Origin: Polynucleobacter sp. MG-6-Vaara-E2
GTDB taxonomy: Bacteria > Pseudomonadota > Gammaproteobacteria > Burkholderiales > Burkholderiaceae
DNA length: 64,000 bases
Direction of reading: 5' to 3'
Assembly (NCBI RefSeq): GCF_018687695.1
Contig: NZ_CP061303.1
Coordinates: 434,001 to 498,000 of the forward strand
Below, piece after piece: positions 8,852 to 17,967 of this stretch. The notes beneath the pieces are model-generated. The model worked only from the letters and a program-made list of their open reading frames with translations. It searched no databases and had not been told where the DNA came from. How positions within the stretch are numbered: the first letter of the stretch is position 1; the number at the start of each line of letters is the position of its first letter. The translations under genes and the position numbers were made by a program.

Positions 8852-8877
8852 GTGGACTCTCTGTCATAATTATGTGG

Positions 8878-8909
8878 ATTATAGCTAGCTGTTTTTTCCA
8901 AGATTTCAA
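8878..8909 (-). promoter_or_regulatory. Candidate promoter for the Mth938-arn run
   Basis: On the minus strand a perfect TATAAT (8883-8878) lies 27 nt ahead of the first gene. The best -35 match, TTGAAA (8909-8904), sits 20 nt away, longer than ideal. The intergenic space is shared with the divergent aminotransferase gene. Confidence 0.4.
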
Positions 8910-8930
8910 GAACTTACCCTTTAATTTATT

Positions 8931-10187
8931 GTGAAACCGATCCTAAAGTCCCAAAAACTCGATAACGTCTGTTACGACATTCGTGGGCCCGTGCTCGAGC
9001 TTGCTCAGCGCATGGAAGAAGAAGGTCACAAAATCATCAAATTAAACATCGGAAACGTAGGGGTTTTCGGTTTCGATCCTCCTGAAGAAATTCAGTTGGA
9101 CATGATTCGCAATTTGAGCAACGCATCCGCCTATTCTGATTCCAAGGGCATTTTTGCGGCTCGTAAAGCCATCATGCAGTACTGCCAAGAAAAAGGTATC
9201 CAAGGAGTAAACCTGGATGACGTTTACACCGGTAACGGTGTCTCTGAACTCATCGTACTTTCAATGAATGCGCTTTTGAATGATGGTGATGAAGTTTTGG
9301 TGCCAACACCAGACTATCCGCTTTGGACAGCTGCAGTCAGTTTATCGAGCGGTACACCTGTGCATTACCTCTGTGATGAGTCAAAAGATTGGGCGCCAGA
9401 TTTAAATGATCTGCGTAAAAAAATTACGCCTCGTACAAAAGCGATTGTGGTGATTAATCCTAACAATCCAACGGGCGCGATTTACTCAAAAGAAGTGTTG
9501 CTTGAGCTCACACAAATTGCTCGTGAGCATGGCTTGATTTTGTTTGCTGATGAAATCTACGACAAGATGTTGTATGACGGTGAGAAGCATATTTCGCTTG
9601 CCTCCTTATCAAATGATGTGGTCATTATTACTTTTAATGGTTTATCTAAGAACTACCGCTCATGCGGCTACAGAGCTGGCTGGATGGTGGTGTCCGGGGA
9701 TAAGGAGATGGTGCGCGACTACATCGAGGGCCTCAATATGTTGGCCTCTATGCGTTTGTGTGCAAACGTTCCTGGTCAATACGCGATTCAAACTGCCTTA
9801 GGTGGTTATCAAAGCATTAACGATTTGGTTAATGAGGGTGGTCGTTTAGCAAAGCAGCGTGATCTTGCTTGGAAACTCATTACGGATATCCCCGGAGTCA
9901 GTTGTGTCAAACCAAAATCTGCTTTGTATTTATTTCCCAAGTTAGACCCAGAGGTTTATCCAATTGAAGATGATCAGCAGTTTGTTGCTGATCTTTTAAA
10001 GGAAGAAAAGGTATTGTTAGTGCAGGGCTCTGGTTTTAATTGGGGTCAGCCTGATCACTTCCGCGTAGTGTTCTTACCTCATGAAGATGTTCTGAAAGAG
10101 GCAATTGGTCGTCTCGCACGTTTTCTTGAGCGTTATCGTAATAAACACAGCCGTAAGGCTTCTTCAACTGCAGCAAAGGCATCATGA
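8931..10187 (+). CDS. alaA: Alanine-type PLP aminotransferase (AlaA-like)
   Basis: 418 residues, class I/II fold. The motif VVINPNNPTGAIY lies near 175, the FADEIYDKMLYDG segment near 205, and the PLP lysine in NGLSKNYRSCGYRAGW near 240. This pattern matches glutamate-pyruvate aminotransferases of the AlaA type. The start is a GTG at 8931 followed by MKPILKSQKLDNVCYDIRG, typical of the family N-terminus; no strong SD is visible. The stop overlaps the hom ATG by 4 nt, a conserved betaproteobacterial arrangement that ties it to the aspartate family pathway. Confidence 0.87.
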   Translation: MKPILKSQKLDNVCYDIRGPVLELAQRMEEEGHKIIKLNIGNVGVFGFDPPEEIQLDMIRNLSNASAYSDSKGIFAARKAIMQYCQEKGIQGVNLDDVYTGNGVSELIVLSMNALLNDGDEVLVPTPDYPLWTAAVSLSSGTPVHYLCDESKDWAPDLNDLRKKITPRTKAIVVINPNNPTGAIYSKEVLLELTQIAREHGLILFADEIYDKMLYDGEKHISLASLSNDVVIITFNGLSKNYRSCGYRAGWMVVSGDKEMVRDYIEGLNMLASMRLCANVPGQYAIQTALGGYQSINDLVNEGGRLAKQRDLAWKLITDIPGVSCVKPKSALYLFPKLDPEVYPIEDDQQFVADLLKEEKVLLVQGSGFNWGQPDHFRVVFLPHEDVLKEAIGRLARFLERYRNKHSRKASSTAAKAS

Positions 10188-11494
10188 AACCGATTCAAGT
10201 AGGTCTATTAGGTATTGGCACTGTTGGTGGTGGCGTATTCACAGTTCTCGAGCGTAACCAAGATGAGATTACTCGTCGCGCAGGACGTGGGATTCGGATT
10301 AATACTGTTGCCGATTTAAATGTAGAGCGCGCCAAAGAGCTCGTGAAGGATCGTGCGCAGGTTGTGAATGATGCTCGCGCGGTGATTAATAACCCTGAAA
10401 TCGATATCGTGGTTGAGCTCATTGGAGGCTACGGTATTGCTAAAGACTTAGTTCTAGAGGCGATTGCAGCGGGTAAGCACGTTGTTACAGCCAATAAGGC
10501 ATTAATCGCGGTTCACGGTAATGAGATCTTCAAGGCGGCTCATGCCAAAGGTGTCATGGTAGCTTTTGAGGCGGCTGTTGCTGGTGGTATTCCGATTATT
10601 AAGGCCTTGCGTGAAGGCTTAACTGCCAACCGTATTGAGTGGATTGCTGGCATCATTAACGGCACAACCAATTTCATTCTCTCTGAGATGCGTGACAAGG
10701 GCCTGGACTTTGAAACTGTTCTCAAGGAAGCGCAACGTTTAGGTTACGCTGAAGCAGATCCTACTTTCGATATCGAAGGTGTTGACGCTGCCCATAAAGC
10801 AACCATCATGAGTGCGATTGCATTTGGTATTCCAATGCAGTTTGAAAAAGCTCACGTTGAAGGCATTACTAAATTAGCAGCTATTGATATTCGTTATGCA
10901 GAGCAATTAGGCTATCGCATTAAGCTGCTTGGCATTGCCAAGAAAACACCAACTGGCGTTGAGTTGCGCGTTCATCCAACCTTGATTCCTACTAAACGTT
11001 TAATTGCGAACGTTGAAGGCGCCATGAATGCAGTACAAGTCTTCGGTGATGCAGTAGGTACTACGCTTTACTATGGCAAAGGTGCTGGTTCAGAGCCAAC
11101 CGCTTCTGCAGTGATCGCTGACTTGGTAGATATCACTCGTTTGTTGAGCGCCGATGCTGAGCACCGCGTTCCCTATTTAGCTTTCCAGCCAGATGCGGTT
11201 CAAGATACTCCAGTTTTACCAATTGGTGAGATCACCACGAGCTACTACTTACGTATGCGCGTTGCCGATCAAGCCGGCGTACTAGCTGATATCACCAAGA
11301 TCTTGGCTTCTCATGGCGTATCGATTGATGCACTCTTGCAAAAAGAGGCTGATGAGGGTGAAAGTCAAACTGACTTAGTTGCCTTGACTCACGAAACCAA
11401 AGAGAAGAACATGCTTGCCGCAATTCAAGAGATTCAGAATCTCAAAACAGTTGCTGGCGAAGTAGTGAAGATTCGTTTAGAAAATCTGTCTTAA
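10184..11494 (+). CDS. hom: Homoserine dehydrogenase
   Basis: 436 residues. The N-terminal Rossmann motif GLLGIGTVGGGVF (8-20), the catalytic-domain signature GIINGTTNFILSEM near 160 with ADPTFDIEGVDAAHK near 190, and a C-terminal ACT domain beginning YYLRMRVADQAGVLADIT near 350 are all present. It reduces aspartate semialdehyde to homoserine for threonine and methionine synthesis; the ACT domain is the usual site of threonine feedback. It overlaps alaA and precedes thrC by 8 nt. Confidence 0.96.
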   Translation: MKPIQVGLLGIGTVGGGVFTVLERNQDEITRRAGRGIRINTVADLNVERAKELVKDRAQVVNDARAVINNPEIDIVVELIGGYGIAKDLVLEAIAAGKHVVTANKALIAVHGNEIFKAAHAKGVMVAFEAAVAGGIPIIKALREGLTANRIEWIAGIINGTTNFILSEMRDKGLDFETVLKEAQRLGYAEADPTFDIEGVDAAHKATIMSAIAFGIPMQFEKAHVEGITKLAAIDIRYAEQLGYRIKLLGIAKKTPTGVELRVHPTLIPTKRLIANVEGAMNAVQVFGDAVGTTLYYGKGAGSEPTASAVIADLVDITRLLSADAEHRVPYLAFQPDAVQDTPVLPIGEITTSYYLRMRVADQAGVLADITKILASHGVSIDALLQKEADEGESQTDLVALTHETKEKNMLAAIQEIQNLKTVAGEVVKIRLENLS

Positions 11495-11502
11495 TTAAAT
11501 TC

Positions 11503-12945
11503 ATGCGTTACCAATCTACTCGTGGCAATAGCCCACAACAATCCTTCTTAGAAATTTTGTTGGGTGGATTGGCGCCTGATGGCGGCTTGTATTTGCCAAC
11601 GCAATATCCAAAAGTCACCTCTGCTCAGCTTGATTCTTGGCGTAGTTTGTCATATGCCGATCTAGCTTATGAAGTACTCAGTTTGTATTCTGATGACATT
11701 CCTGAGGCGGACCTGCGTGCGCTCTTACGTAAGACTTATACCGAGCAAGTCTATTGCAATGGTCGTCCACAAGATAATGCGAGGGACATCACGCCTATAC
11801 ATTGGTTGGGTGAAGAGCATGGTACCCGAATTGGCCTCTTGAGTTTGTCTAATGGCCCAACATTGGCTTTTAAAGATATGGCGATGCAGTTGCTCGGCAA
11901 CCTCTTTGAATATGCGCTCAAGAAAAAAGGTCAGAACCTCAATATTTTGGGGGCCACTTCTGGTGATACTGGTAGCGCCGCTGAATACGCCATGCGCGGT
12001 AAAGAAGGTGTCAGAGTATTTATGCTCTCGCCACGCGGCAAGATGAGCGCATTCCAATCTGCACAGATGTATTCTCTGCAAGATCCGAATATCTTTAATT
12101 TGGCGGTGGCTGGTGTTTTCGATGATTGCCAAGATATTGTGAAGGCAGTGAGCAATGATCATGCCTTCAAAGCGAAGAATCAAATTGGTACTGTGAACTC
12201 GATTAACTGGGGGCGCGTTGTTGCTCAAGTGGTTTATTACTTCCAAGGTTACTTGCTAGCAACCAAGTCCAGTTCTGAAAAGGTTTCATTCACTGTTCCT
12301 TCAGGCAACTTTGGTAACGTCTGCGCTGGCCATATTGCTCGCATGATGGGTTTGCCTATCGAGCATTTGATTGTGGCAACGAATGAGAATGATGTGCTTG
12401 ATGAGTTCTTCCGCACGGGCGTCTATCGCGCTCGTAAGTCTGCTGAGACCCTACATACTTCAAGTCCTTCCATGGACATTTCTAAAGCCAGTAACTTTGA
12501 GCGCTTTGTTTTTGACTTCATGGGTCAAGACGGCAATGCGACTGCTGCGATGTTTAAGCAAGTCGATACAACTGGTGGCTTTGATATCTCCAAAGACGCA
12601 GTCTTTAAGGATCTTGGTAAATATGGTTTCCAGTCGGGTCGTAGCACCCATACCAATCGCCTGGATACCATTCGCGATATTGATCAGAAATATGGCGTCA
12701 TGATTGATACCCATACTGCCGATGGCGTGAAGGTGGCGCGCGAGCATCTGCAGGATGGCATTCCGATGTTGGTACTTGAGACCGCCTTGCCAATTAAGTT
12801 TGAAGAGACTATTCAAGAAGCCTTAGGTCGTCCCGCTGAGTGTCCTCCTACATTTAAAGACATTAAATCTAAGCCACAGCGTGTCGACAATATTGATGCG
12901 GATGTAAATCAAGTTAAAGATTTCATTACCGCGCACGTTAATTAA
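11503..12945 (+). CDS. thrC: Threonine synthase
   Basis: 480 residues of the longer, fold-type II threonine synthase class. The PLP lysine is in GPTLAFKDMAMQLLGN near 125 and the phosphate-binding LGATSGDTGSAAEYA near 150; SFTVPSGNFGNVCAGH lies near 265. It converts O-phosphohomoserine to threonine. It is the third gene of the alaA-hom-thrC run; homoserine kinase is not in the window. Confidence 0.96.
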   Translation: MRYQSTRGNSPQQSFLEILLGGLAPDGGLYLPTQYPKVTSAQLDSWRSLSYADLAYEVLSLYSDDIPEADLRALLRKTYTEQVYCNGRPQDNARDITPIHWLGEEHGTRIGLLSLSNGPTLAFKDMAMQLLGNLFEYALKKKGQNLNILGATSGDTGSAAEYAMRGKEGVRVFMLSPRGKMSAFQSAQMYSLQDPNIFNLAVAGVFDDCQDIVKAVSNDHAFKAKNQIGTVNSINWGRVVAQVVYYFQGYLLATKSSSEKVSFTVPSGNFGNVCAGHIARMMGLPIEHLIVATNENDVLDEFFRTGVYRARKSAETLHTSSPSMDISKASNFERFVFDFMGQDGNATAAMFKQVDTTGGFDISKDAVFKDLGKYGFQSGRSTHTNRLDTIRDIDQKYGVMIDTHTADGVKVAREHLQDGIPMLVLETALPIKFEETIQEALGRPAECPPTFKDIKSKPQRVDNIDADVNQVKDFITAHVN

Positions 12946-12982
12946 ACTTCTAATTTAATACCGAAGTAACCATCAAATCGCT

Positions 12983-14224
12983 ATGACTAAGCCACCCATG
13001 TTGACTGCGCAGCAGGCTTTAGATCACTTGCTCTCTCATGCAAGACCAGTAAAAGAAAGTGAAAGTATTCCGATGCAAGCAACGCTGGGTCGCGTGCTTG
13101 CAGAAAACGTCAATAGTTTGGTGGATGTACCTCCGCTTGACAACACCTCTATGGATGGTTACGCGGTAAGAACTGCGGATACCTCAAGTGCAGGGCACGT
13201 ACTAAAAGTTGCACAGCGCATTCCTGCGGGCTCTATGGGTACCCAGTTAGAACCTGGTACCGCTGCTCGTATTTTTACAGGTGCCCCAGTGCCACCCGGG
13301 GCTGATGCGATTGTGATGCAAGAGGATTGTGCGATCCCAGAAGGTTCTAACGATCAGGTTCAAGTCAATATTGCTCCGACATCAGGTCAATGGATCCGTC
13401 GTCGTGGCGAAGATTTAACTGCTGGTAAAACGGCACTCACTGCAGGAACATTTTTACGTCCTCAAGAGTTAGGTGTCGCAGCATCTGCAGGCTTAACGCA
13501 TCTCAATGTGAAGCGTCGCGTTAAGGTTGCAGCATTCTTTACTGGTGATGAATTAGCGTTACCAGGTGAACCACTCAAACCAGGTGGGATTTACAACTCT
13601 AATCGCGATACCTTATTGGCATGCCTCAAGTCTTTGGGTTGCGATGCCACTGATCTGGGCATTGTTCCCGATCGTTTGGACGCTACTCGTGCAGCATTGC
13701 GTAAGGCAAGCAAAGACCATGACCTCATTATTACCTCTGGCGGCGTATCGGTTGGCGAGGAAGATCACATTAAGCCAGCGGTAAGCGCTGAGGGTAGATT
13801 GGATCTTTGGCAGATTGCAATCAAGCCTGGCAAACCCTTGGCATTTGGCGCGGTTCGAAAATCTGATGAGCCAAAAGATGGTGAGGCTTGGTTTATTGGA
13901 TTGCCTGGAAATCCAGTTTCGAGCTTTGTTACTTTCTTATTGTTTGTACGCCCGTTTATTTTGAAGCTACAGGGCAGAGAAGAGAAGTTGCCCCAGTCTT
14001 ATTTCATGCGGGCTGACTTTGACTGGCTGAAAGCGGATCGACGCAATGAATTTTTGCGAGTAAAAACTAATACGCAGGGTGGTCTTGATTTATTCCCTAA
14101 TCAAAGCTCTGGAGTACTAACTAGTGCCTCATGGGGTGATGGTTTGGTTGACTGCCCACCAGGACAGCCTATTCATAAGGGCGATTTAGTGAAGTACATT
14201 CCTTTTGATGCATTGCTCAAATAA
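12983..14224 (+). CDS. moeA: Molybdopterin molybdenumtransferase MoeA
   Basis: 413 residues, normal family length. Visible: N-terminal DVPPLDNTSMDGYAVR near 50, the domain II motif RIFTGAPVPPGADAIVMQED near 95-115, the MoCF-biosynthesis domain TSGGVSVGEEDHIK near 255 and LPGNPVSSFVTF near 310. It inserts molybdenum into adenylylated molybdopterin. It heads the moeA-moaD-moaE group and lies 37 nt after thrC. Confidence 0.96.
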   Translation: MTKPPMLTAQQALDHLLSHARPVKESESIPMQATLGRVLAENVNSLVDVPPLDNTSMDGYAVRTADTSSAGHVLKVAQRIPAGSMGTQLEPGTAARIFTGAPVPPGADAIVMQEDCAIPEGSNDQVQVNIAPTSGQWIRRRGEDLTAGKTALTAGTFLRPQELGVAASAGLTHLNVKRRVKVAAFFTGDELALPGEPLKPGGIYNSNRDTLLACLKSLGCDATDLGIVPDRLDATRAALRKASKDHDLIITSGGVSVGEEDHIKPAVSAEGRLDLWQIAIKPGKPLAFGAVRKSDEPKDGEAWFIGLPGNPVSSFVTFLLFVRPFILKLQGREEKLPQSYFMRADFDWLKADRRNEFLRVKTNTQGGLDLFPNQSSGVLTSASWGDGLVDCPPGQPIHKGDLVKYIPFDALLK

Positions 14225-14242
14225 TCGGTTTACGATTGCCTC

Positions 14243-14500
14243 ATGAAACTTGAATTACGATTCTTTGCCTCTTTGCGTGAAGCTCTAGGAACTTCGCAAG
14301 AAAGCATTGATGTGCCGGTATCGGTGAAGACTATTTCTGAGCTCAGGACATTTCTGATTCAAAGGGGCGGGGTCTGGACTCAAGCTTTGGCTGAAGGCAA
14401 AGCCCTGCGTTGTGCTCTTAATCAGCACATGGTTGATGCTAATACAGCTTTACTAGAAGGCGCTGAAGTGGCTTTCTTTCCTCCAGTAACCGGAGGCTAA
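14243..14500 (+). CDS. moaD: MoaD, small subunit of molybdopterin synthase
   Basis: 85 residues with a ubiquitin-like fold: N-terminal LELRFFASLREALG and the required C-terminal Gly-Gly after FFPPVTGG, which becomes a thiocarboxylate sulfur donor. It pairs with MoaE, encoded one base downstream of the stop codon. Confidence 0.94.
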   Translation: MKLELRFFASLREALGTSQESIDVPVSVKTISELRTFLIQRGGVWTQALAEGKALRCALNQHMVDANTALLEGAEVAFFPPVTGG

Positions 14501-14501
14501 G

Positions 14502-14957
14502 ATGCCAATCCGTATTCAAGAACATGATTTTGACCTCAGCGCTGAGATTACGGCGCTTCGCAAGGGCGATCCAAGAGTGGGTGCAGTAGTGACATTCTTG
14601 GGTACCGTGCGGGATATGAATGATGGTAGTCAAGTTAAGGGTATGACGCTTGAGCATTACCCAGGGATGACAGAAAAAGCCTTAGAAGAGATCATCACTC
14701 AAGCAAAGTCACGCTGGGATATCTACAACACTCTCGTCATACATCGTGTTGGACCTTTATTGCCAGAGGATCAAATCGTGTTGGTTGCGGTTGCTAGCGC
14801 TCATAGAGGTGAAGCGTTTGCTGCTTGTGAATTCATCATGGACTACCTCAAGACTGCAGCCCCTTTCTGGAAAAAAGAAGATACGCCTGAAGGTGCTCGC
14901 TGGGTTGATGCCCGTGTGACCGACGATGCCGCTATGGCTCGTTGGAATAATGATTAA
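14502..14957 (+). CDS. moaE: MoaE, large subunit of molybdopterin synthase
   Basis: 151 residues. Family signatures: GAVVTFLGTVRDMNDG near 27-42, LEHYPGMTEKALEEI near 50, the basic loop HRVGPLLPEDQIVLVAVASAHR near 85-105 and the C-terminal catalytic-lysine region PFWKKEDTPEGARWVDA. It binds two MoaD tails and converts cyclic pyranopterin monophosphate to molybdopterin. Directly downstream of moaD. Confidence 0.95.
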   Translation: MPIRIQEHDFDLSAEITALRKGDPRVGAVVTFLGTVRDMNDGSQVKGMTLEHYPGMTEKALEEIITQAKSRWDIYNTLVIHRVGPLLPEDQIVLVAVASAHRGEAFAACEFIMDYLKTAAPFWKKEDTPEGARWVDARVTDDAAMARWNND

Positions 14958-14970
14958 GACTTCTAAAGCC

Positions 14971-15210
14971 TTATTTAAAAAATCCCAATTTCTCTGATCT
15001 TGGCAATTGCTTTAATTTTATCTCGGCCTTAGAGGCCTCTGATCTGTCTGGGTGCTCTTGTGTAGCCAAAAGGACAACTGGTCTGCGTGATCTTGTATAG
15101 CGGGCACCTTGCCCTGAATTATGGGCTTCCAAACGATGCTCTAAGCGGTTAGTAATGCCAGCGTAATAGCTGCCATCGGAACACTCTAGAAGGTAAACAA
15201 GCCAGCTCAA
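14971..15210 (-). CDS. Small GIY-YIG domain protein (YhbQ/UPF0213-like)
   Basis: 79 residues, opposite in strand to its neighbours. The GIY-YIG nuclease core is seen as WLVYLLECSDGSYYAGIT, followed by the conserved Arg of RLEHRLEAHNSGQGARYTRSR. Single-domain members are common in proteobacteria; some are structure-selective DNA nucleases, but the role of this one is unknown. The start is a TTG at 15210 without a clear SD, chosen because it places the domain at the N-terminus as usual. Confidence 0.85.
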   Translation of the reverse strand: MSWLVYLLECSDGSYYAGITNRLEHRLEAHNSGQGARYTRSRRPVVLLATQEHPDRSEASKAEIKLKQLPRSEKLGFFK

Positions 15211-15247
15211 ATTAGGTCAGATTAGGGTTAAAAAGGGTTCAGAGAGC

Positions 15248-15275
15248 CTTGAAATCGGCAATATTGCCCTTATAT
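15248..15275 (+). promoter_or_regulatory. Sigma-32-type heat-shock promoter of clpB
   Basis: CCTTGAAA followed after about 12-13 nt by CCCTTATAT, close to the RpoH consensus (CTTGAA, then CCCCATNT), 40 nt ahead of clpB. ClpB is a classical RpoH regulon member. Confidence 0.7.
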
Positions 15276-15314
15276 TCTATAGATAGAAATACGTGGAATA
15301 CATGAGGCATAAAA

Positions 15315-17918
15315 ATGAGAATAGATAAATTAACTACCAAATTTCAAGAGGCTTTAAGTGAAGCCCAGAGTATCGCTTTAGCTAAAGATAATCAATATAT
15401 CGAGCCAGCGCATGTTTTGCTAGCAATGTTGCGTGATTCGGATGGTGCTGCCAAGAGTTTGTTAACTCGCGCTGGCGTCAATGTCCCGGGCCTGGAAAAG
15501 GGTGTAGAGAAAATCATCAACAACTTGCCCGAAGTGCAAGGCACAAGTGGTGAAGTTCAAGTCGGTCGCGATTTAAGCAATTGGCTGAACTTATGTGAAA
15601 AAGAAGCCAATAAGCGTAATGACCAATTTATTGCTGGTGAACTGTTCTTGCTCGTTGTGGCTGATGACAAGGGTGAGTTGGGTAAGGTTGCTCGTGAAAA
15701 TGGTTTGAATCGTAAATCGTTAGAAGCGGCTATTGATTTAGTGCGCGGAGGGGAATCAGTGAATAGTGCAGATGCTGAAGGTCAACGCGAGGCCTTAAAG
15801 AAATATACCGTTGACTTAACAGAGCGTGCCCGTATGGGTAAGTTGGATCCTGTGATTGGTCGTGATGATGAGATTCGTCGCACCATTCAGATCTTGCAAC
15901 GTCGCGGAAAGAACAATCCCGTGCTCATCGGCGAGCCTGGCGTAGGTAAGACAGCCATTGTTGAAGGCTTAGCTCAGCGTATTGTCAATGGTGAAGTGCC
16001 TGAGACTCTGAAAGACAAGCGCGTCTTAGTCTTAGATATGGCATTGCTATTAGCAGGTGCAAAGTACCGCGGGGAATTCGAGGAACGTCTCAAAGCCGTT
16101 TTGAGTGATGTGGCAAAAGATGAAGGTCAAACCATCATCTTTATTGATGAGATTCATACCATGGTCGGCGCTGGTAAAGGTGATGGTGCAATGGATGCTG
16201 GCAATATGCTCAAGCCTGCTTTAGCTCGGGGTGAATTGCATTGCATTGGTGCAACCACATTAGATGAGTATCGTAAATATATTGAAAAAGATCCTGCGCT
16301 AGAGCGTCGCTTCCAAAAAGTGATGGTTGAAGAGCCCAGCGTTGAAGCAACGATTGCAATCTTGCGTGGCTTGCAAGAGCGCTATGAGCTCCATCATGGT
16401 ATTGAGATTACCGATCCAGCAATTGTGGCAGCGGCCGAGTTGTCCCACCGCTATATCACTGATCGCTTCTTGCCAGATAAGGCAATCGACCTCATTGATG
16501 AGGCAGGTTCACGCATCAGAATGGAGATCGACTCCAAGCCTGAGGTGATGGATAAGCTCGACCGTCGTTTAATTCAGCTCAAGATTGAGCGTGAAGCGGT
16601 TAAGAAAGAAAAAGACGAAGCCTCTCAGAAGCGTCTGGCATTGATTGAGGATGAGATCAAACGCCTTGGTGCTGAGTATGCTGATCTTGAGGAAATCTGG
16701 AAAGCAGAGAAGGGTGCTGTATTAGGGGCCGCTACTGTGAAGGAAGAGATTGAAAAGGTTCGTGCAGAAATTGCCAAGTTACAGCGTGAAGGCAAGCTAG
16801 AAAAGGTTGCTGAATTGCAGTACGGCAAGTTGCCTGAGCTCGAAGCTAAGCTCAAATCTGCAACAGCGGCAGAGGCCAAGGGCGATAAAGATGGCGTTGT
16901 GAAGAACAAGCTCTTACGTACGCAAGTTGGCGCAGAAGAAATTGCTGAGGTCGTCTCTCGTGCAACTGGTATTCCGGTATCGAAGATGATGCAGGGTGAG
17001 CGCGATAAGCTTTTGAAGATGGAAGAGTTGTTGCATAAGCGTGTGGTTGGTCAAGAAGAGGCCATTCGTGCGGTATCTGATGCAATCCGTCGTTCCCGCG
17101 CAGGCTTGGCTGAAGAGAATCGTCCTTATGGCTCATTCTTATTCTTAGGTCCTACTGGCGTTGGTAAAACCGAGCTTTGTAAGGCATTGGCTGGCTTCTT
17201 ATTTGATAGTGAAGATCATTTAATTCGTATCGACATGAGTGAGTTCATGGAAAAGCATAGCGTTGCCCGCCTGATCGGCGCGCCTCCAGGTTATGTTGGT
17301 TACGAAGAGGGTGGTTATCTGACTGAGCAAGTGCGTCGTCATCCCTATAGCGTCATCTTGTTTGATGAAATTGAAAAAGCGCATCCAGATGTCTTTAACG
17401 TTCTCTTGCAAGTACTTGACGATGGCCGCTTAACAGATGGTCAAGGTCGTACTGTGGACTTTAAGAACACTGTGATTGTGATGACTAGCAATATTGGTTC
17501 CCATTTGATTCAGTCCATGGCTGATAAGAAGCAGCCTGAAATCAAAGAGGCTGTTTTTGAAGAGTTGAAGAATCATTTCCGTCCCGAGTTCTTGAACCGG
17601 ATTGATGAGATTGTGGTTTTCCATGGTTTAGATAAAGGCAATATCGCCAACATTGCGAAAATCTTGCTCAAAAATCTCTCGGATCGTTTGGCCAAGGTCG
17701 ATATGCAACTTGAGGTGAGTGATGCTGCCCTAAGCAAAATTGCAGAAGTGGGCTTTGATCCGGTATTTGGAGCAAGGCCGCTCAAGCGTGCAATTCAGCA
17801 GCATATTGAGAACCCTGTTTCCAAGATGATTTTGGAAGGCAAGTTTGGTCCTAAGGATGTAGTGCCTGTAGACGTGGATAAAAAAGGCGACTTTAGCTTT
17901 ACTCGTCAGGTCCACTGA
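15315..17918 (+). CDS. clpB: ATP-dependent disaggregase ClpB
   Basis: 867 residues. Clp_N repeats occupy about 1-145. The first AAA+ module has Walker A GEPGVGKTAIVEGLAQ near 205 and Walker B IIFIDEIHTM near 275. A coiled-coil M-domain (about 405-525) is lysine- and glutamate-rich, and the second AAA+ module has GPTGVGKTELCKALAG near 610 and VILFDEIEKAHPDVFN near 675. The M-domain separates it from ClpA and ClpC. It resolves protein aggregates with DnaK after heat stress, in keeping with the sigma-32-like site upstream. SD GAGG lies 8 nt before the ATG. Confidence 0.97.
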   Translation: MRIDKLTTKFQEALSEAQSIALAKDNQYIEPAHVLLAMLRDSDGAAKSLLTRAGVNVPGLEKGVEKIINNLPEVQGTSGEVQVGRDLSNWLNLCEKEANKRNDQFIAGELFLLVVADDKGELGKVARENGLNRKSLEAAIDLVRGGESVNSADAEGQREALKKYTVDLTERARMGKLDPVIGRDDEIRRTIQILQRRGKNNPVLIGEPGVGKTAIVEGLAQRIVNGEVPETLKDKRVLVLDMALLLAGAKYRGEFEERLKAVLSDVAKDEGQTIIFIDEIHTMVGAGKGDGAMDAGNMLKPALARGELHCIGATTLDEYRKYIEKDPALERRFQKVMVEEPSVEATIAILRGLQERYELHHGIEITDPAIVAAAELSHRYITDRFLPDKAIDLIDEAGSRIRMEIDSKPEVMDKLDRRLIQLKIEREAVKKEKDEASQKRLALIEDEIKRLGAEYADLEEIWKAEKGAVLGAATVKEEIEKVRAEIAKLQREGKLEKVAELQYGKLPELEAKLKSATAAEAKGDKDGVVKNKLLRTQVGAEEIAEVVSRATGIPVSKMMQGERDKLLKMEELLHKRVVGQEEAIRAVSDAIRRSRAGLAEENRPYGSFLFLGPTGVGKTELCKALAGFLFDSEDHLIRIDMSEFMEKHSVARLIGAPPGYVGYEEGGYLTEQVRRHPYSVILFDEIEKAHPDVFNVLLQVLDDGRLTDGQGRTVDFKNTVIVMTSNIGSHLIQSMADKKQPEIKEAVFEELKNHFRPEFLNRIDEIVVFHGLDKGNIANIAKILLKNLSDRLAKVDMQLEVSDAALSKIAEVGFDPVFGARPLKRAIQQHIENPVSKMILEGKFGPKDVVPVDVDKKGDFSFTRQVH

Positions 17919-17967
17919 TATCTCAGTAGTTTTTGCAGGAATGTTCCTGTGCCAGTAAACTCGGTAC

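Noticed and set aside
11725..12246. 173-codon frame antisense to thrC
   Set aside because: Shadow of a strongly conserved gene, with no domain and no start signals.
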